Part shown: positions 12,701-20,790 of the stretch, piece by piece | Numbering within the stretch: the first letter of the stretch is position 1 | How the letters are laid out: every line of letters begins with the position of its first letter | Assembly: GCA_018417955.1 (NCBI GenBank) | Contig: JACTVC010000012.1 | Location: 434,001-498,000 of the forward strand | Length of the DNA stretch: 64,000 bases | Reading direction: 5' to 3' | Origin: Laccaria trichodermophora | Lineage: Eukaryota > Basidiomycota > Agaricomycetes > Agaricales > Hydnangiaceae | Program-made: the position numbers and the translations under genes | The notes under the pieces: generated by a model | Seen by the model: the letters and a program-made list of their open reading frames with translations, nothing else | Database searches by the model: none | What the model was told of the DNA's origin: nothing

Positions 12701-15700
12701 TGGGTTTGAACCTCTGCCGCCCACCATCGATGTCAGACGACGAATTTGCGCTTCCTTCTCCGTGGTTCAATCCTCGCAGACTCGGAGCAGCTTTCAAGCC
12801 GTTCGCCATTGCCAAGCACAGATGGTTCTCCATTAACGTCTCGAGAGTCAAATGCCCTATTTCCACTTCCCTCTTACAACCATCAAGAATCCAATGGCTC
12901 TCCCTGTCATCTTCATTCGAAGATTCATTTCACAAAACTGACGACAGGGTGAATCTGATTCGGAATGTTACCAAAGAAATATTCTCACTCCTCTCTTCCC
13001 CCCTCCACCCTCACGCTCCGAATTAATGTTCGTCCCTCACCACTCAATCCGTGACCCCAAATCACTCCCTCTTACACCATCTTTCAGTTCGCCACTTTCC
13101 CCTTGCTGCCAAGCGACGATGCAGAAGAAGCTTCGTTCCGAACTACCCACACCCATCCCAATGCTCGTTCCCTCCCTCTTTCTCCATCCTCTACTCTTCC
13201 TCTTCCACCAACGACCACGAGCCTCTCTGCCCCTCCAAATTTGGGCCCCCTCATCCGAACTGCCCATGTCGATCAGGGTCCCGAAAAAATGCTGGAGGAT
13301 GGGGCGTATCAGGAGATGTACATCATCAAGCCGCAGACAGGCGACATTTACATCATGGCGACGCCTTCTAGCCCATTACAGCGGTTCCCCTTTTCCATGC
13401 CCAAGTTGGTCGACATTTCGCCGTTTATTTATCTTGGGGACGAGGAGCGGAGGGTGTTTGTAGGAAGGAAGGAGATGTCGTTGCTTTCGATAAAGCTTGG
13501 AACGAGAAGGGTGAAAGCGACGCTCAACTCGGAGTGTCCCTGGGATCCGTCCGAAGATCTAAAGAGTGATGAGATGGATTTGGATTTGGAAGAGGGCCTT
13601 TTGAAGCCTTCTGCGCCGACAGAGGTGTTCATCGGTCGGACGGGTATGCAGCAATCTTTTTCTTTCTTCTTTCTTCCTACTCACATGCTTATCGACTTTA
13701 TGTAGATTACCACATCTCGATATACAGTCGACCGACGAACCGGACTCCTAGGACGCCTCTTCCCCCAGTCCAGAACCTCTCATTCTCAACGAACGGTCCC
13801 AACAACGAAGATAACCACATGCAAGCTTCCTATCGTATGACTCAAGATGAAGGGTACATCCAAAACCTACTCAATGGCACGATCATCTACTTCAAAGCCA
13901 AATCCACAACAAGCACAGGCGGGCGAACACTAAATGAGCTTTCAACGCCAAAGAACGCAATCACAAAACGAATATTTGCCTCTGGGATGCTTTCGAGAGG
14001 CACCCAGCGACTACTGGCCATATTGTGAGGTGTATGTACTATACAGTTGTGGGTGATGATGACGGTTCATAAGAAACAAGCTATTATAGCCACTCAAGCA
14101 AACCCCATCACCCTCCGTCGAACAGGTGTCAAAATATCCACAACACCATCCACTCCAACAAACCCATTCTCCCTCCAAGACCGAACTGCCATCGACCGCC
14201 TCATCCACATTGCCAGCATCTGTCCCTCAATCGCGACGGAGGCCTTCCAGCTCTGTGTGCAGCACATCCATCAATCGCGCGACCCCACCTTGAACCAGGC
14301 ACTCTTAACAGCGTACGAGCAGACGAGCAACGGGGTGGATATGCCCCTTCCGAACTCCCTGGACCTCGCACAGCTCGATACAAAGTGGATGGACGAGATC
14401 ATCACGAAAAATCAGGCGGAGCGGACAAAGTTAAAAGTTGAACTAAAGACTTATAGCAATAACATGATCAAGGAGAGCATTTGGGTATGTACTTGCTTCT
14501 ATCTGAGGTCCTTTCTGAGACTGAACGACGGTGAAGATGGCCCATCGCAATTTGGGTGACTTTTATCGGTCAACGGGGGAATATGCCATCTTGCTAAAAA
14601 ATTACACCAAATCACGCGAGTTCTGCACGACCAGCCAGCATGTCCTCGACATGTGTCTTTCTATACTCGAGGTACGAGTCATTGAGTCTACTTTGTTCTC
14701 AATTTTGGACTTGGATGCTGATTCTGCTCCCTTCAGCTCATGATTGAACAACACAACTACTAACTCTCATCTAACAACCTACGTTTTCAAAGCAGATGCA
14801 GCTCCCGACTTTGCCGCATCTGCCGCAGCCATCATCCAAAAACAGCAGCGAATTGGCGATGGCCACCACCACTGCCGGTGCAGCGAAGAAACAGGGCACT
14901 CTTGGCAGCGGATCGTCAGCAGAAAGGGACATCTATCAATCCAAGCTAGACCTAGCGAGCGCACTATCGTATCTAGGACAAGCGAACTACGAGAAGGCTG
15001 CACAGTGCTTTTTGAAGTTGGGCCTGGCGAAGGATTTGGGGGATTGGGTTGGCAAGGTTCGTCTGTCTGACTGGGTTATGATTGTCCTCTGACGTGATGG
15101 ATGTAGCTTATAGCCCCTGGAGATATCGCGATCTTTGGCACCCTCTGCACCCTCAATAGCATCTCTTGTTCCGCAGTCAAGAGCCGGGTTCTTCAAGTCG
15201 AGAACTCGATCTTTGGGGCTTATATTGAGCAGGATCCGTATATTCGGGAGTTGATCGAAGCTTACATGAACAGCAACTTCAAGAGTGTTTTGGAGCTCCT
15301 GTCGCGGTACTCTGTAGTGCTTCCTTCTCTTGAAACAATCGTTTGACTAGCATGATACATCAGACACGTCACTACGTTGATATCCACCTCTGCCCCGACG
15401 TAAGTACACGACCTGACGAACCTTATTCGGAACTGGGCCGTGGTGCTGTACTTCCAGCCCTTCGCCACTATCAAGCTCGAGCGGATGAGCGCTGCGTTTG
15501 GGTGGACCGTCAAGGAGGTCGAGCAGCAAGTTGTTGCGTTGATACAGAGTGTGGGGCTATACAAGCTCGGGTCAATAGCCAGAACAAGGTCGGGTATATA
15601 CTGCAAACATCACACAATCAGACCGTGAGTTCCACCGTAAGCACTCAGAAAGAGAAAGGGAAACATACATCCGACCCCTCCCTCTTAACAACCTCACTAT

Positions 15701-17833
15701 AAGCAACTGAAATGGAGCACACAATCGGTCGTCCATGAGATGTAGATCAGCCTTGCTCGGTAACGTGGGTCTCCGGCTTCCTTTCTCAGTTTCAAACTTA
15801 GCTATCCTAGTCAAAAGGACGGCAAAGCGAGTTTCAAGTTCTCGCATGAACACTGGCAATAGTAAAAGATAGGTCCGGAGACTCTGGCGGAAAGGCTAGA
15901 TCAGAGCCTGACTCTGAAAGACGGAGTTGGGCTCACATCATTTGGATTTATCCGTTCATCTCAATCCATCCAGCATAAACTGGCCCACATCCTGTACCAC
16001 CAACGGCGGCTGCGGAAAATATGGCCATAGGGAACCCTCGCCTGGAGATACGAGGTGTCACCAAGCGCATAGACATCTAATCCGATTGTGTGAAAGTCGG
16101 TACAATTGATTTCTTTTCGAATTTCAAGATTGTATGTGCCTGCAGCTCCGGCTGCGATGAAAGGCAATTAGAAATCACAAGGAATAACTGAACACACCCG
16201 AAATAACAGCGGAAAGTAAGCGAGGGCTGTTATGCCCCGCTTTTTCTTTGGCGAAAAATTCGCATTTGTCGCCTTCCTTGAACTCAATCTGAATTCGCCC
16301 GTCAAGCTGACGAATAAAGATAACAGCCAGAACGGACAACATTACAAAGCTCTTAGAGAGTACGAAGGGAGGGTTTGAACGTGCATCCAGGTTTTGGTGA
16401 AGGGGGTGAATCTGACGATCAGATTTAGCTGGAGATAACGGAGCGTGACGTGACTTGATCAGCCTCATTGCAATTCTAATTTATTCACACTACAGTGCTT
16501 TGCATTGCCGTCTGCACAACGAAATTTCGAAACTCTGTTTGGTTTTGTATGTTTGTCACAGATTGTCACGCACTAGAACCACGTTGGGAATTTTGAATCT
16601 CTCGCACCCAACTCTCATGGCGCCATAGGTATCAGATGTGATGCGTGCGCGGATTGTCATTTGGCAGGGTAGGCATCATCTCTCAGCACAAGAGTTTTCA
16701 GGCCTTGTTGGATGAAGAGGTCTGTTTCTCTCCGATTTGTGGCAGTCACGGTACAACACGTACAAACATTTTTTCCAAATTCCGTTGTGCAGACGGCAGT
16801 GCAAAGCACTGTAAGTATATTCACACTATATTCACACTATATTCAGGGACTATATTTCAAATATGATCAGCATATATTCTTCGCTTAAAATGGATAGAAT
16901 AAATTTCAAATAAAAGCACTGAATAAAATGGGAACAAACCGAAGAATAAATTTTAAATATATTCAGAATATAAACAGTGAATTTGGGTTTGAAGATGTTC
17001 TAAATTTATTCACTGTATGTTCAAAGTTTATTCACTGAATATATAAGCCCATGCCCGCAGTGTGTGGAAGGCGCCGACTAACCGAGCTGTTCGAGCATTT
17101 TGTCGCACTCGTCCAACACAAAATGTTTCACGTTTTTGGCGTCCAAAACTTTGTCTCTGGCGAGTGCATTCAGGCGACCGGGAGTAGCAACAACTATATG
17201 AGGGCATTTCGTTTTGTCGCGGAGAATCTCGGCGTCCTTCGTGACAGGTGTACCACCGTAAAAGGTGCTAACACGGACATCTGGCATGTATTTTGCAAAG
17301 CGGGTGTATTCGTTTTTTATTTGGAAAGCAAGCTTTCGGGTGTGGCAAAGGACAAGCACCGAAACCTCCCCGTTAACAGGTTCAAGCTGCTGTAGGGTAG
17401 CCAACACAAAAACGGCAGTTTTCCCGTGGCCAGATTTTGCTTGACAAAGTACGTCCATGCCGAGCACAGCCTGCGGAATGCACTCTTGCTGAACTAAAAT
17501 ATATTTGTTGGTGTGAGTATTGCGTTGGTCAGGCTCAACGCACCTTCTGATGGATGCTCGAAGCCAAGATCGCTTATGGCGCGCAAAAGCTTAGGTTTGA
17601 GTAGGAAGTCCCTTGATTGAAAAGAAAGCATGTTCAGCAGGAGCGGAGACCAGTGCATAATGTATGAGGCACCTGAAACCTGTTGAATGTATGCCAGAGA
17701 AGTTTTTCTTGTCTTTGTCGTCGCCGTCAACAGCAGAAGGGGCACCATTGGTTGTAGAAGCGGCGATTCCTCCAGGAATAACCTCATGTTCGTCCTCGTA
17801 GTCGATGAGGTCTTCGTTGTTGTGTGTGCTCAT
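3725..17833 (-). CDS. SUB2: ATP-dependent RNA helicase SUB2/UAP56, with a 12.4-kb transposon-filled intron
   Basis: SUB2 is the DECD-box helicase of spliceosome assembly and TREX mRNA export. Exons: 17833-17673, 17611-17544, 17493-17083, 4657-4539, 4481-4350, 4302-4193, 4134-3985, 3925-3783 and 3735-3725, giving about 434 aa, the usual length. Visible motifs are [10 protein letters not shown] (motif I, residues about 95-104), [12 protein letters not shown] (204-207), FSAT (235-238), [17 protein letters not shown] and HRVGRAGRFG. The end is DPASYMTS, as expected for SUB2. The third intron has donor GTTAGT at 17082 and acceptor ATTAG at 4658, with a CTAAT branch-like site at 4680-4676. It is 12,425 bp only because of the inserted element; without it it would be about 262 bp. 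Three positions are unusual (E to K at 61 and 130, D to G at 360). The frame is intact, so it could still be expressed, but decay is plausible. Confidence 0.93.
4903..5307 (+). repeat. Left terminal inverted repeat of the CACTA-like element
   Basis: It matches the inverse of 17062-16327 with few mismatches once the MITE is removed. The outer half is very AT-rich with repeated TTCAGTGAATAAA-like and GAATATAGTGTGAATA units. The inner end reads through ATGTTGTCCGTTCTG. Confidence 0.88.
5308..5763. other. CACTA-like element interior, left of the Copia insertion
   Basis: No recognised gene. A minus-strand open frame at 5320-5619 has no motif I know. Its right border is the TCCAG target site of the Copia element, so this segment was once joined directly to the sequence at 11290. 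Confidence 0.4.
5764..6078 (+). repeat. 5' LTR of the Copia element
   Basis: TGTTGTGATTATC...GATTTCTACA, 315 bp. It contains two copies of AGTCCGTTATACCGAGACTG and two of TGATCCCTTATCGTGTGATC; each can fold as a short hairpin (for example CCTCAGTC at 5900-5907 with GACTGAGG at 5919-5926). Confidence 0.95.
6079..6092 (+). other. Primer-binding site of the Copia element
   Basis: GGTTATGGGCCACT directly follows the 5' LTR. As I recall, the Drosophila copia element has a very similar site that pairs with an internal part of initiator tRNA-Met rather than its 3' end, so a half-tRNA primer is likely. The pairing was not tested. Confidence 0.65.
6249..10937 (+). CDS. Copia Gag-Pol polyprotein
   Basis: A single uninterrupted frame of 1,562 aa from the ATG at 6249; the frame is open upstream but lacks an ATG. 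Domains in order: Gag (about 1-250); CCHC zinc knuckle [14 protein letters not shown] (about 265-278); aspartic protease [12 protein letters not shown] (D near 423); GAG-pre-integrase with H-H-C-C ([18 protein letters not shown]); integrase with D near 628, D near 690 and E near 725, the expected D-35-E spacing; reverse transcriptase with [14 protein letters not shown] and VHVDDFL (D-D near 1241-1242); RNase H with FTDSDWA and SSCEAEY; and the C-terminal end DIFTKAL. All catalytic residues are present, so the element could be active. Gag and Pol share one frame with no frameshift signal, as in many Copia elements. Confidence 0.95.
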   Translation: MPETVETPLPTNMTVALASDESRPSITLNRSSTPYSGEKLSKAKGNYRQWYEDMLIHLMGNCLFDYIEGDTPIPSSTSEPRAHKNWLANDRQAWSIIAGSVDPSERVYIKLESGGATTAKAAWTTLKTRHENEGPIRQVNLLQKALAAKCTKDTSLPETGRQICEDIKRAFTIGTLNQDLLCCIALMNALEDFPHLRTNVSTSLTNSKSGSYTSEDILLLLETEQSLRDADTLKRNRNNQIIESTALAVQQSKSSRSTSSNTPFCTGCKRPGHTHPYCVLTGGGMEGKTIAESIAARKRDKENKKAGNTSNTSTPGKVSVTMKDSSGKAFIVHVDPADISMPTPNTEFVGIASDTIPDHFSPAAPIESVEYEGWFAFEEEPKTTVDWNTHTKPSDVAALSEISPIHEKNRTLISVENLPFYVDTGATVHISPEKSDFLTLRPTAARSVKGVGGSSITAFGIGDIKLRVARGAYIILQNALYIPNATVRLISVSTLARDNKAVAHFDDEACWITNKSTNAVIARGTLLPSKNLYSLVLHSAHAEHALMAQHSPSLETLHRRLGHANYQTIRDMVKSGMIPGMPPNLLHDDPPKCEFCVLGKQTKTPIPKHRKEGPGHRATRKLEKVWVDLSGPHVKSRTGNEYVMNIVDDFTSRVWPIPLKRKSDAFNFLTAWERARELETGLKVGTYITDNGELKSGAMRDWLESRGSNQLFTAPYTSAHIGRVERMHRTLMAKARTMRIYAKCPTNLWDEFYVTAGHLQDKTTTRSLDGTTPWQKWYERQPDYSYMREIGCRVFVLIQNKHNPKVYERSIECVLIGYDKDSKTYRCYHRETKKVYSSYHVQFLESCDGHSPLPPEAETPVEATSLESIVKSATSTPIFFDEDEDELLPPINPPQNPVPNTDPIIPQVEAHIPQIEPIVENQQQVPEETIPRRSSRIAEQPPVAGPSRLEKALKESAEAAVRVKATRAERKKTLQDLREEEKRNAPTIIEDAAIQELRQAFGSLNLGDGRAEQIDQIFSAISEMTKIDPSTLEFEDEPRTWEEAQQTADAKRWEEGYRDELKSLHDMGVYKLVPRCDVPQGSKIRKGKPVFRIKRDELGKAVRWKVRVVFLGFEQIFGKDYTKTTSPTARMESWRVLLHIAATLGWDAQQVDIKTAFLYGLLPEDEIQYMEQPRGFEKKGKEEWVWMIQRGLYGMKQSGRIWNQTMNEQMLTWGFTRLSCESCIYYRTTETGTIVSAVHVDDFLSIASNKEENERFKNQMREVWTISDLGTVRFVVGIAVTWDRPNHTVKLSQTALIDKIVAQFGQKNASPAPIPMDPGLKLRRADYKKLTQSELKEIQKLPYRSLVGCLLYLSIGTRPDITYAVQQLSQYLDCYTYAHWNAALRVVRYLSGTRDHKLSLGGNNPISLLGFTDSDWANCLDTRRSVGGHAYTLGSGVISWQARKQKTVAASSCEAEYGAAFEASKEAIWLRTLLGAIGHQPEQPTTILCDNNAAINLSEDPMLHDRVKHIDIKHHFLRERVQSQEIILNYINTHDNLADIFTKALDTKKFTRFRDFLGIKHH
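10964..10974 (+). other. Polypurine tract of the Copia element
   Basis: GTGAGGAGGAG lies directly before the 3' LTR and would prime plus-strand synthesis. A near-repeat (GCGAGGAGGAGTGTT) lies 29 bp upstream, so the tract is partly duplicated. Confidence 0.7.
10975..11289 (+). repeat. 3' LTR of the Copia element
   Basis: 315 bp, with no difference from the 5' LTR that I can see by eye. It is followed by TCCAG, the second copy of the target duplication. Confidence 0.95.
11290..13209. other. CACTA-like element interior, right of the Copia insertion
   Basis: No recognised gene. There is a run of about ten G near 11986-11995. Several open frames (minus strand 11670-11999 and 12038-12244) have no known motif. 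It may hold further captured pieces that I cannot name, possibly the upstream part of the IRE1 fragment. Confidence 0.35.
13210..14030 (+). pseudogene. IRE1: Captured fragment of IRE1 (luminal sensor domain)
   Basis: IRE1 is the ER transmembrane kinase/RNase of the unfolded protein response. This piece reads [91 protein letters not shown] and [13 protein letters not shown], a strong match in order to the luminal domain of basidiomycete IRE1. An intron is kept: donor GTATGC after 13644 and acceptor TAG before ATTACCAC near 13707. The homology ends near 14000. No transmembrane segment, kinase or RNase domain follows, so it cannot make IRE1. A truncated luminal-domain protein is conceivable. It lies inside the CACTA-like element, directly before the CSN1 fragment. 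Confidence 0.82.
14096..15620 (+). pseudogene. CSN1: Captured copy of CSN1 (COP9 signalosome subunit 1), frameshifted
   Basis: CSN1 is a PCI-domain subunit of the COP9 signalosome, which removes Nedd8 from cullins. Matching blocks in order: [157 protein letters not shown] and [19 protein letters not shown]. Introns are kept. The frame is broken near 14760, near 15400 and near 15552, where a 2-bp gain shifts the reading after LIQS. So it covers most of the gene but is a pseudogene. A functional CSN1 is expected elsewhere. Confidence 0.85.
15621..16326. other. CACTA-like element interior next to the right repeat
   Basis: On the minus strand an ATG near 16345, inside the inner end of the repeat, opens [18 protein letters not shown], and an intron-like break near 16170-16200 leads to [15 protein letters not shown]. 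It could be a third captured fragment (a short hydrophobic leader and a small exon), but I cannot name it. Confidence 0.3.
16327..17062 (-). repeat. Right terminal inverted repeat of the CACTA-like element, split by a MITE
   Basis: Inverse copy of 4903-5307. It is continuous apart from the 319-bp insertion at 16493-16811. Near the outer end there are a few differences (CATACAGTGAATAAA here against CATAGAGGGAATAAA on the left). Confidence 0.87.
16493..16811. mobile_element. MITE with 39-bp inverted repeats, Tc1/mariner-like
   Basis: It starts CAGTGCTTTGCATTGCCGTC and ends with the inverse, giving about 39-bp inverted repeats with three mismatches, and has TA on each side. TA target and CAGT ends suggest a Tc1/mariner relative. 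It is 319 bp, too short for a transposase. Its absence from the left arm shows that it inserted after the CACTA-like element formed. Confidence 0.8.
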
Positions 17834-18532
17834 TGTGGAGGAAAAGCAGGTAAAGGTGAGCGCTTGAGCACTGAAGAGTGTGTGCGTTGATTAGCTGACC
17901 TGAAACCAAACACGAACACCAATATTTTATATTTTAATTCCCATTAACCAGTCCGTCGCCCTCGTCACTTCAACCTTGCCGCATAAGTACTCAATGTTGC
18001 AGTGGCTTCATCGACGCCAAATTAGTTTATTTGGGCAAAATGAAAGCAAAAGAATCTCCTGATTTTACTAAGACATACGAAATTAGCGCCATGAGCGGTA
18101 TCTGCGGCGCGGCTGACTCCGAACTGCCATATGTTACAGCCCGTTACCTACAAGTTCATAGCTGGACTAGAACGCCACCACCAACGATTCTTCCTCAAGC
18201 AAAGGTTGTGCTGGGATGGCAATCACCTATCCATTTTGGTAAGCATTCTAAGTATGCATGAACTTTTAAACCTAATATGATATCAAAAGATTAAATCGAA
18301 TAGAAGAACACGAATTGTGAGGAAGTGTCAGGATAAAGTCACAAAGGCTAGGCGCTCTATTAGCTAGCGAAATACTCGGTAGACAACGTAGGAACTCACT
18401 TGAGGGAACAACTGCAAGATATGTCACGTAAGAAAGTCTCTCCCTCAAAGAAAGGATTACAATGGGAACGTACAAGCCTTCTTTCCAGAACTATTTATTC
18501 CGACATAGCAAGAGGTACCTATCACAGAAAGG
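17834..18532. other. SUB2 upstream region
   Basis: It lies between the SUB2 start and the end of the next minus-strand gene and should hold the SUB2 promoter. Part of it (about 18290-18530) is repeated near 21600-21850 and 23800-24010, downstream of the two paralogues. No gene is supported. Confidence 0.4.
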
Positions 18533-19697
18533 TCAATACAGATAAAAATTCCAAGGGTAGACAGAGTCACGGGTATGTTTGAATGTCTTAAACCGCACAA
18601 CTCCGTCTGTTTGAAAGATTTCTCCAACCACCATTGAGTGCCACGCGGCGTTCACAAGCGCGCCGGCTAAACAACATGAGAGGCAATACGGTAGTCCTCA
18701 ATCACAATTTTCACTCACACCAATTGTATGTGCATGTAAGGCGTTTCGAGAAGGGAAGAATCTTCGATGCCGTCGTTTTATCAGGAGAGTTCCTTGTATA
18801 GGTAAATACTATCGGCTGATCCTCTTTTGAGCCCGGAAAATCGTCAGTGAGAAGGGCGATGGCATCGCCATCGTTCAATGTAACCTCTCCATCCTCGTTT
18901 TCAAGCAACTGAACAGCGTTACCCGATACCCCTTCTACTTGAACAAGACGACCTTTCAAGGAAGCGACGGTGTGCGGTGGGGGGATGGTGAATATGTCAA
19001 GGCGACCCAAAGAAGGGTCACTCTCGTCAAACGACGTTTTCGAGGCGGCTTCACTATCGTCGTCGTAAAGGCGGTAATAAACTAGTGAGCGTGAAATTGG
19101 AGATGTTTGAGAACAAAACTGCAAAGCGCACCATATCGTTGTTCAGCCTTCCATGCGGGCAATTCATTTGAGCCCGCATTACTCGCAGACTTTGGTCCAA
19201 CGGCGCTTTTTTCAATAACAAAAACTACCGGATCAGCCTCAGACAATCCTGGCCCAGAGTTCCCTCGGAGCGCAAGACGAGCAGAGTCGTCCAAAGGCTT
19301 TTCTGACAGCGACGGGTACAAAGTGCTCTTTTCCGGCCCTTCCACGCCTTCAACCTTGCAGACGCACCTCTTCAGCGAGGCGCCCGTATGAGGGGGTTTC
19401 ACCGATCTAGATGAGATACGACTGATGAAGCGATCGTTGGAGAAGATCGGGTGATTTGTTTCGAGTGGGCCTTCTGTGGTATATAACCGATAGTATACTG
19501 CGCGCATATGTGAGATAGACGACATATATGACAAAGAACACGCACTGTCACGGTGTTCGCGTTTCGTTTGAGATATCTAATTTATCAACTCCAGTAGAAA
19601 GCGAAGGGACTGGAACAGCACTTACCGGCTCAGTTTCTCCCTGACCATCCAGAGACGCGGTGTTCCCACCTTTATGCACTCCATCACCGGTGGGCAT
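18533..19697 (-). CDS. Two-module YYRLY-family protein, copy A
   Basis: Function unknown. Likely exons: an N-terminal exon from the ATG at 19697 (MPTGDG...GETEP), then 19497-19132, 19081-18719 and 18666-18533. Exon 2 encodes module 1 (VYYRLYTTEGPLETN, FSNDRFISRISSRSV, PPHTGASLKRCVCKVEGVEG) and exon 3 module 2 (VYYRLYDDDSEAASKTSFDE, GRLDIFTIPPPHTVASLKGR, DGEVTLNDGDAIALLTDDFP, QPIVFTYT). The modules are clearly homologous to each other. The last exon encodes NAAWHSMVVGEIFQTDGV and ends at 18533. The spacing of strands and the SLK..L...EGV / D...LNDGD pattern is reminiscent of a ubiquitin-like beta-grasp domain, which is inference only. The link from exon 1 to exon 2 does not keep phase as I drew it, so the start is uncertain. 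No lesion is seen. Confidence 0.6.
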
Positions 19698-19914
19698 CTT
19701 AAGGTCGTAGGGTTACAATGGTGCTGGGAGCGAAGGGTTATTCGCTGTATCATGGCGCCTTCCAGTGGTCATGCGCCCTTGCTAAAGCGCTCAAGCCGGC
19801 CAAGACCGAACTCCTGTATTACATAATAGGTTTGCAACTTCTGATCACTGGGCAGAGTCGTCAACGTTGACCTCAACGGTGGTGAAGCCTTTTGTTTCGC
19901 GATTTGCAGGACTG

Positions 19915-20790
19915 ATGAAGCTCAGTAGCACCCTGCTCCAAGCCGCTAACCGTCAGGTGGTACCCACCATCGACCAACATAACCGCGCCGTTCTCCTCTC
20001 CAGAGACTCCGCCCGAAGGATTCGTGAGGCTTTCCTACACGACAACTCCCCAGATGCTCGTCGAAAAGTCGGCCAGATCCTCCAAAACATACGCACCCAA
20101 CCTCCCATACCAAACTCCTCATTCCAACCCCTACGTCTCCCTATGCACGCTACCACCCATGGGCTCTTACGTCTTGGGGATTTGCAAGGTGCCCGGAGGA
20201 TGCTCCAGACGATGATGGAGAAAGACTATCGCGTCCGCAGTCAATCCGCAGACACGGCGTTCTCGATGTTCATCGACCAGGCGCAGACCAACTTGTTCTG
20301 GCACCATGAATTCAGGAACAACCCGGCGTGGAAGCCCCCGAAGCCGAGGAACACCCACCTGTGGACCGCGGTGCTGTATATGCAATTCATCAGGGAGTTC
20401 TCGCCTGATCTGCATTACTCGCTCTTGAGGGAGATAATCTTCAAGAAGTACTTGGTCCTCGCGGCGAGGGTGTTGTATGATGTGGTGAATGATCAGAAGA
20501 AGATGGATCAGCGCGATGCTGAGCTTTATTTGGAGCTTGGGCAGACTGCGAGGAGGTTGTGCGCTGCTCCACTTAAAAGTAAGCAGATTATGGGGGCGTA
20601 TACGTTTGCTATTTTGGCGAGGGTATTAAGGCTGGAGGCGGGGAAGGAGGCGTTGGGGAAGTATGCTAACGTCATTGCGGGGATGTTCCACGCTACCCAT
20701 CCGAGGGAGGATACGGCGGCGTACTGCCGTTTCGCTCTCGAGTCGTTTATGAGTGACATATCGGGTTCAGATTCTGAACCGGAGCATTGA
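19915..20790 (+). CDS. Intronless 291-aa protein, unknown function, possibly mitochondrial
   Basis: I start at the ATG at 19915 (MKLSSTLLQAANRQVV); the frame is open upstream to 19867 but begins there with TTG. The sequence is rich in short helices with paired hydrophobics (LRLGDLQGARRMLQTMMEKD, YLVLAARVLYDVVNDQKK), which suggests an alpha-helical repeat fold of the TPR/PPR kind, though no repeat is clear. The N-terminus is basic and amphipathic, compatible with a mitochondrial presequence. It ends in an acidic tail (SGSDSEPEH). A decayed copy of its central part (SMFIDQAQTNLFWHHE region) lies at 23438-23600, so it was copied along with the flanking gene family. Confidence 0.65.
   Translation: MKLSSTLLQAANRQVVPTIDQHNRAVLLSRDSARRIREAFLHDNSPDARRKVGQILQNIRTQPPIPNSSFQPLRLPMHATTHGLLRLGDLQGARRMLQTMMEKDYRVRSQSADTAFSMFIDQAQTNLFWHHEFRNNPAWKPPKPRNTHLWTAVLYMQFIREFSPDLHYSLLREIIFKKYLVLAARVLYDVVNDQKKMDQRDAELYLELGQTARRLCAAPLKSKQIMGAYTFAILARVLRLEAGKEALGKYANVIAGMFHATHPREDTAAYCRFALESFMSDISGSDSEPEH

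Larger units (their letters stand above)
4903..17062. mobile_element. CACTA-like DNA transposon, non-autonomous, with captured gene fragments
   Basis: This 12,160-bp element begins CACTGCGGGCATGGG and ends with its inverse complement, and is flanked on both sides by TGT, a 3-bp target duplication. CACTG termini plus a 3-bp duplication fit the CACTA/EnSpm group. The terminal inverted repeats are about 405 bp, AT-rich and full of short repeats such as GAATATAGTGT, as expected for transposase binding arrays. I find no transposase gene. After removing the nested Copia element (5,526 bp) and MITE, about 6.3 kb remains, including IRE1 and CSN1 fragments. It sits inside the third SUB2 intron and is probably moved in trans. 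Confidence 0.85.

Noticed and set aside
13210..15620. IRE1 and CSN1 as ordinary resident genes
   Set aside because: IRE1 lacks its transmembrane, kinase and RNase parts, CSN1 is frameshifted, and both lie between the inverted repeats of one element.
13210..15620. Retrocopies (mRNA-derived) of IRE1 and CSN1
   Set aside because: Introns are retained and there is no poly-A tract at the ends.
4903..17062. Two separate SUB2 gene fragments from an old duplication
   Set aside because: Exons on both sides join exactly in frame without overlap or gap, and the insertion borders show a clean TGT duplication within an intron.
19867..19914. Earlier start of the 291-aa gene
   Set aside because: The codon at 19867 is TTG; the first ATG in frame is at 19915.
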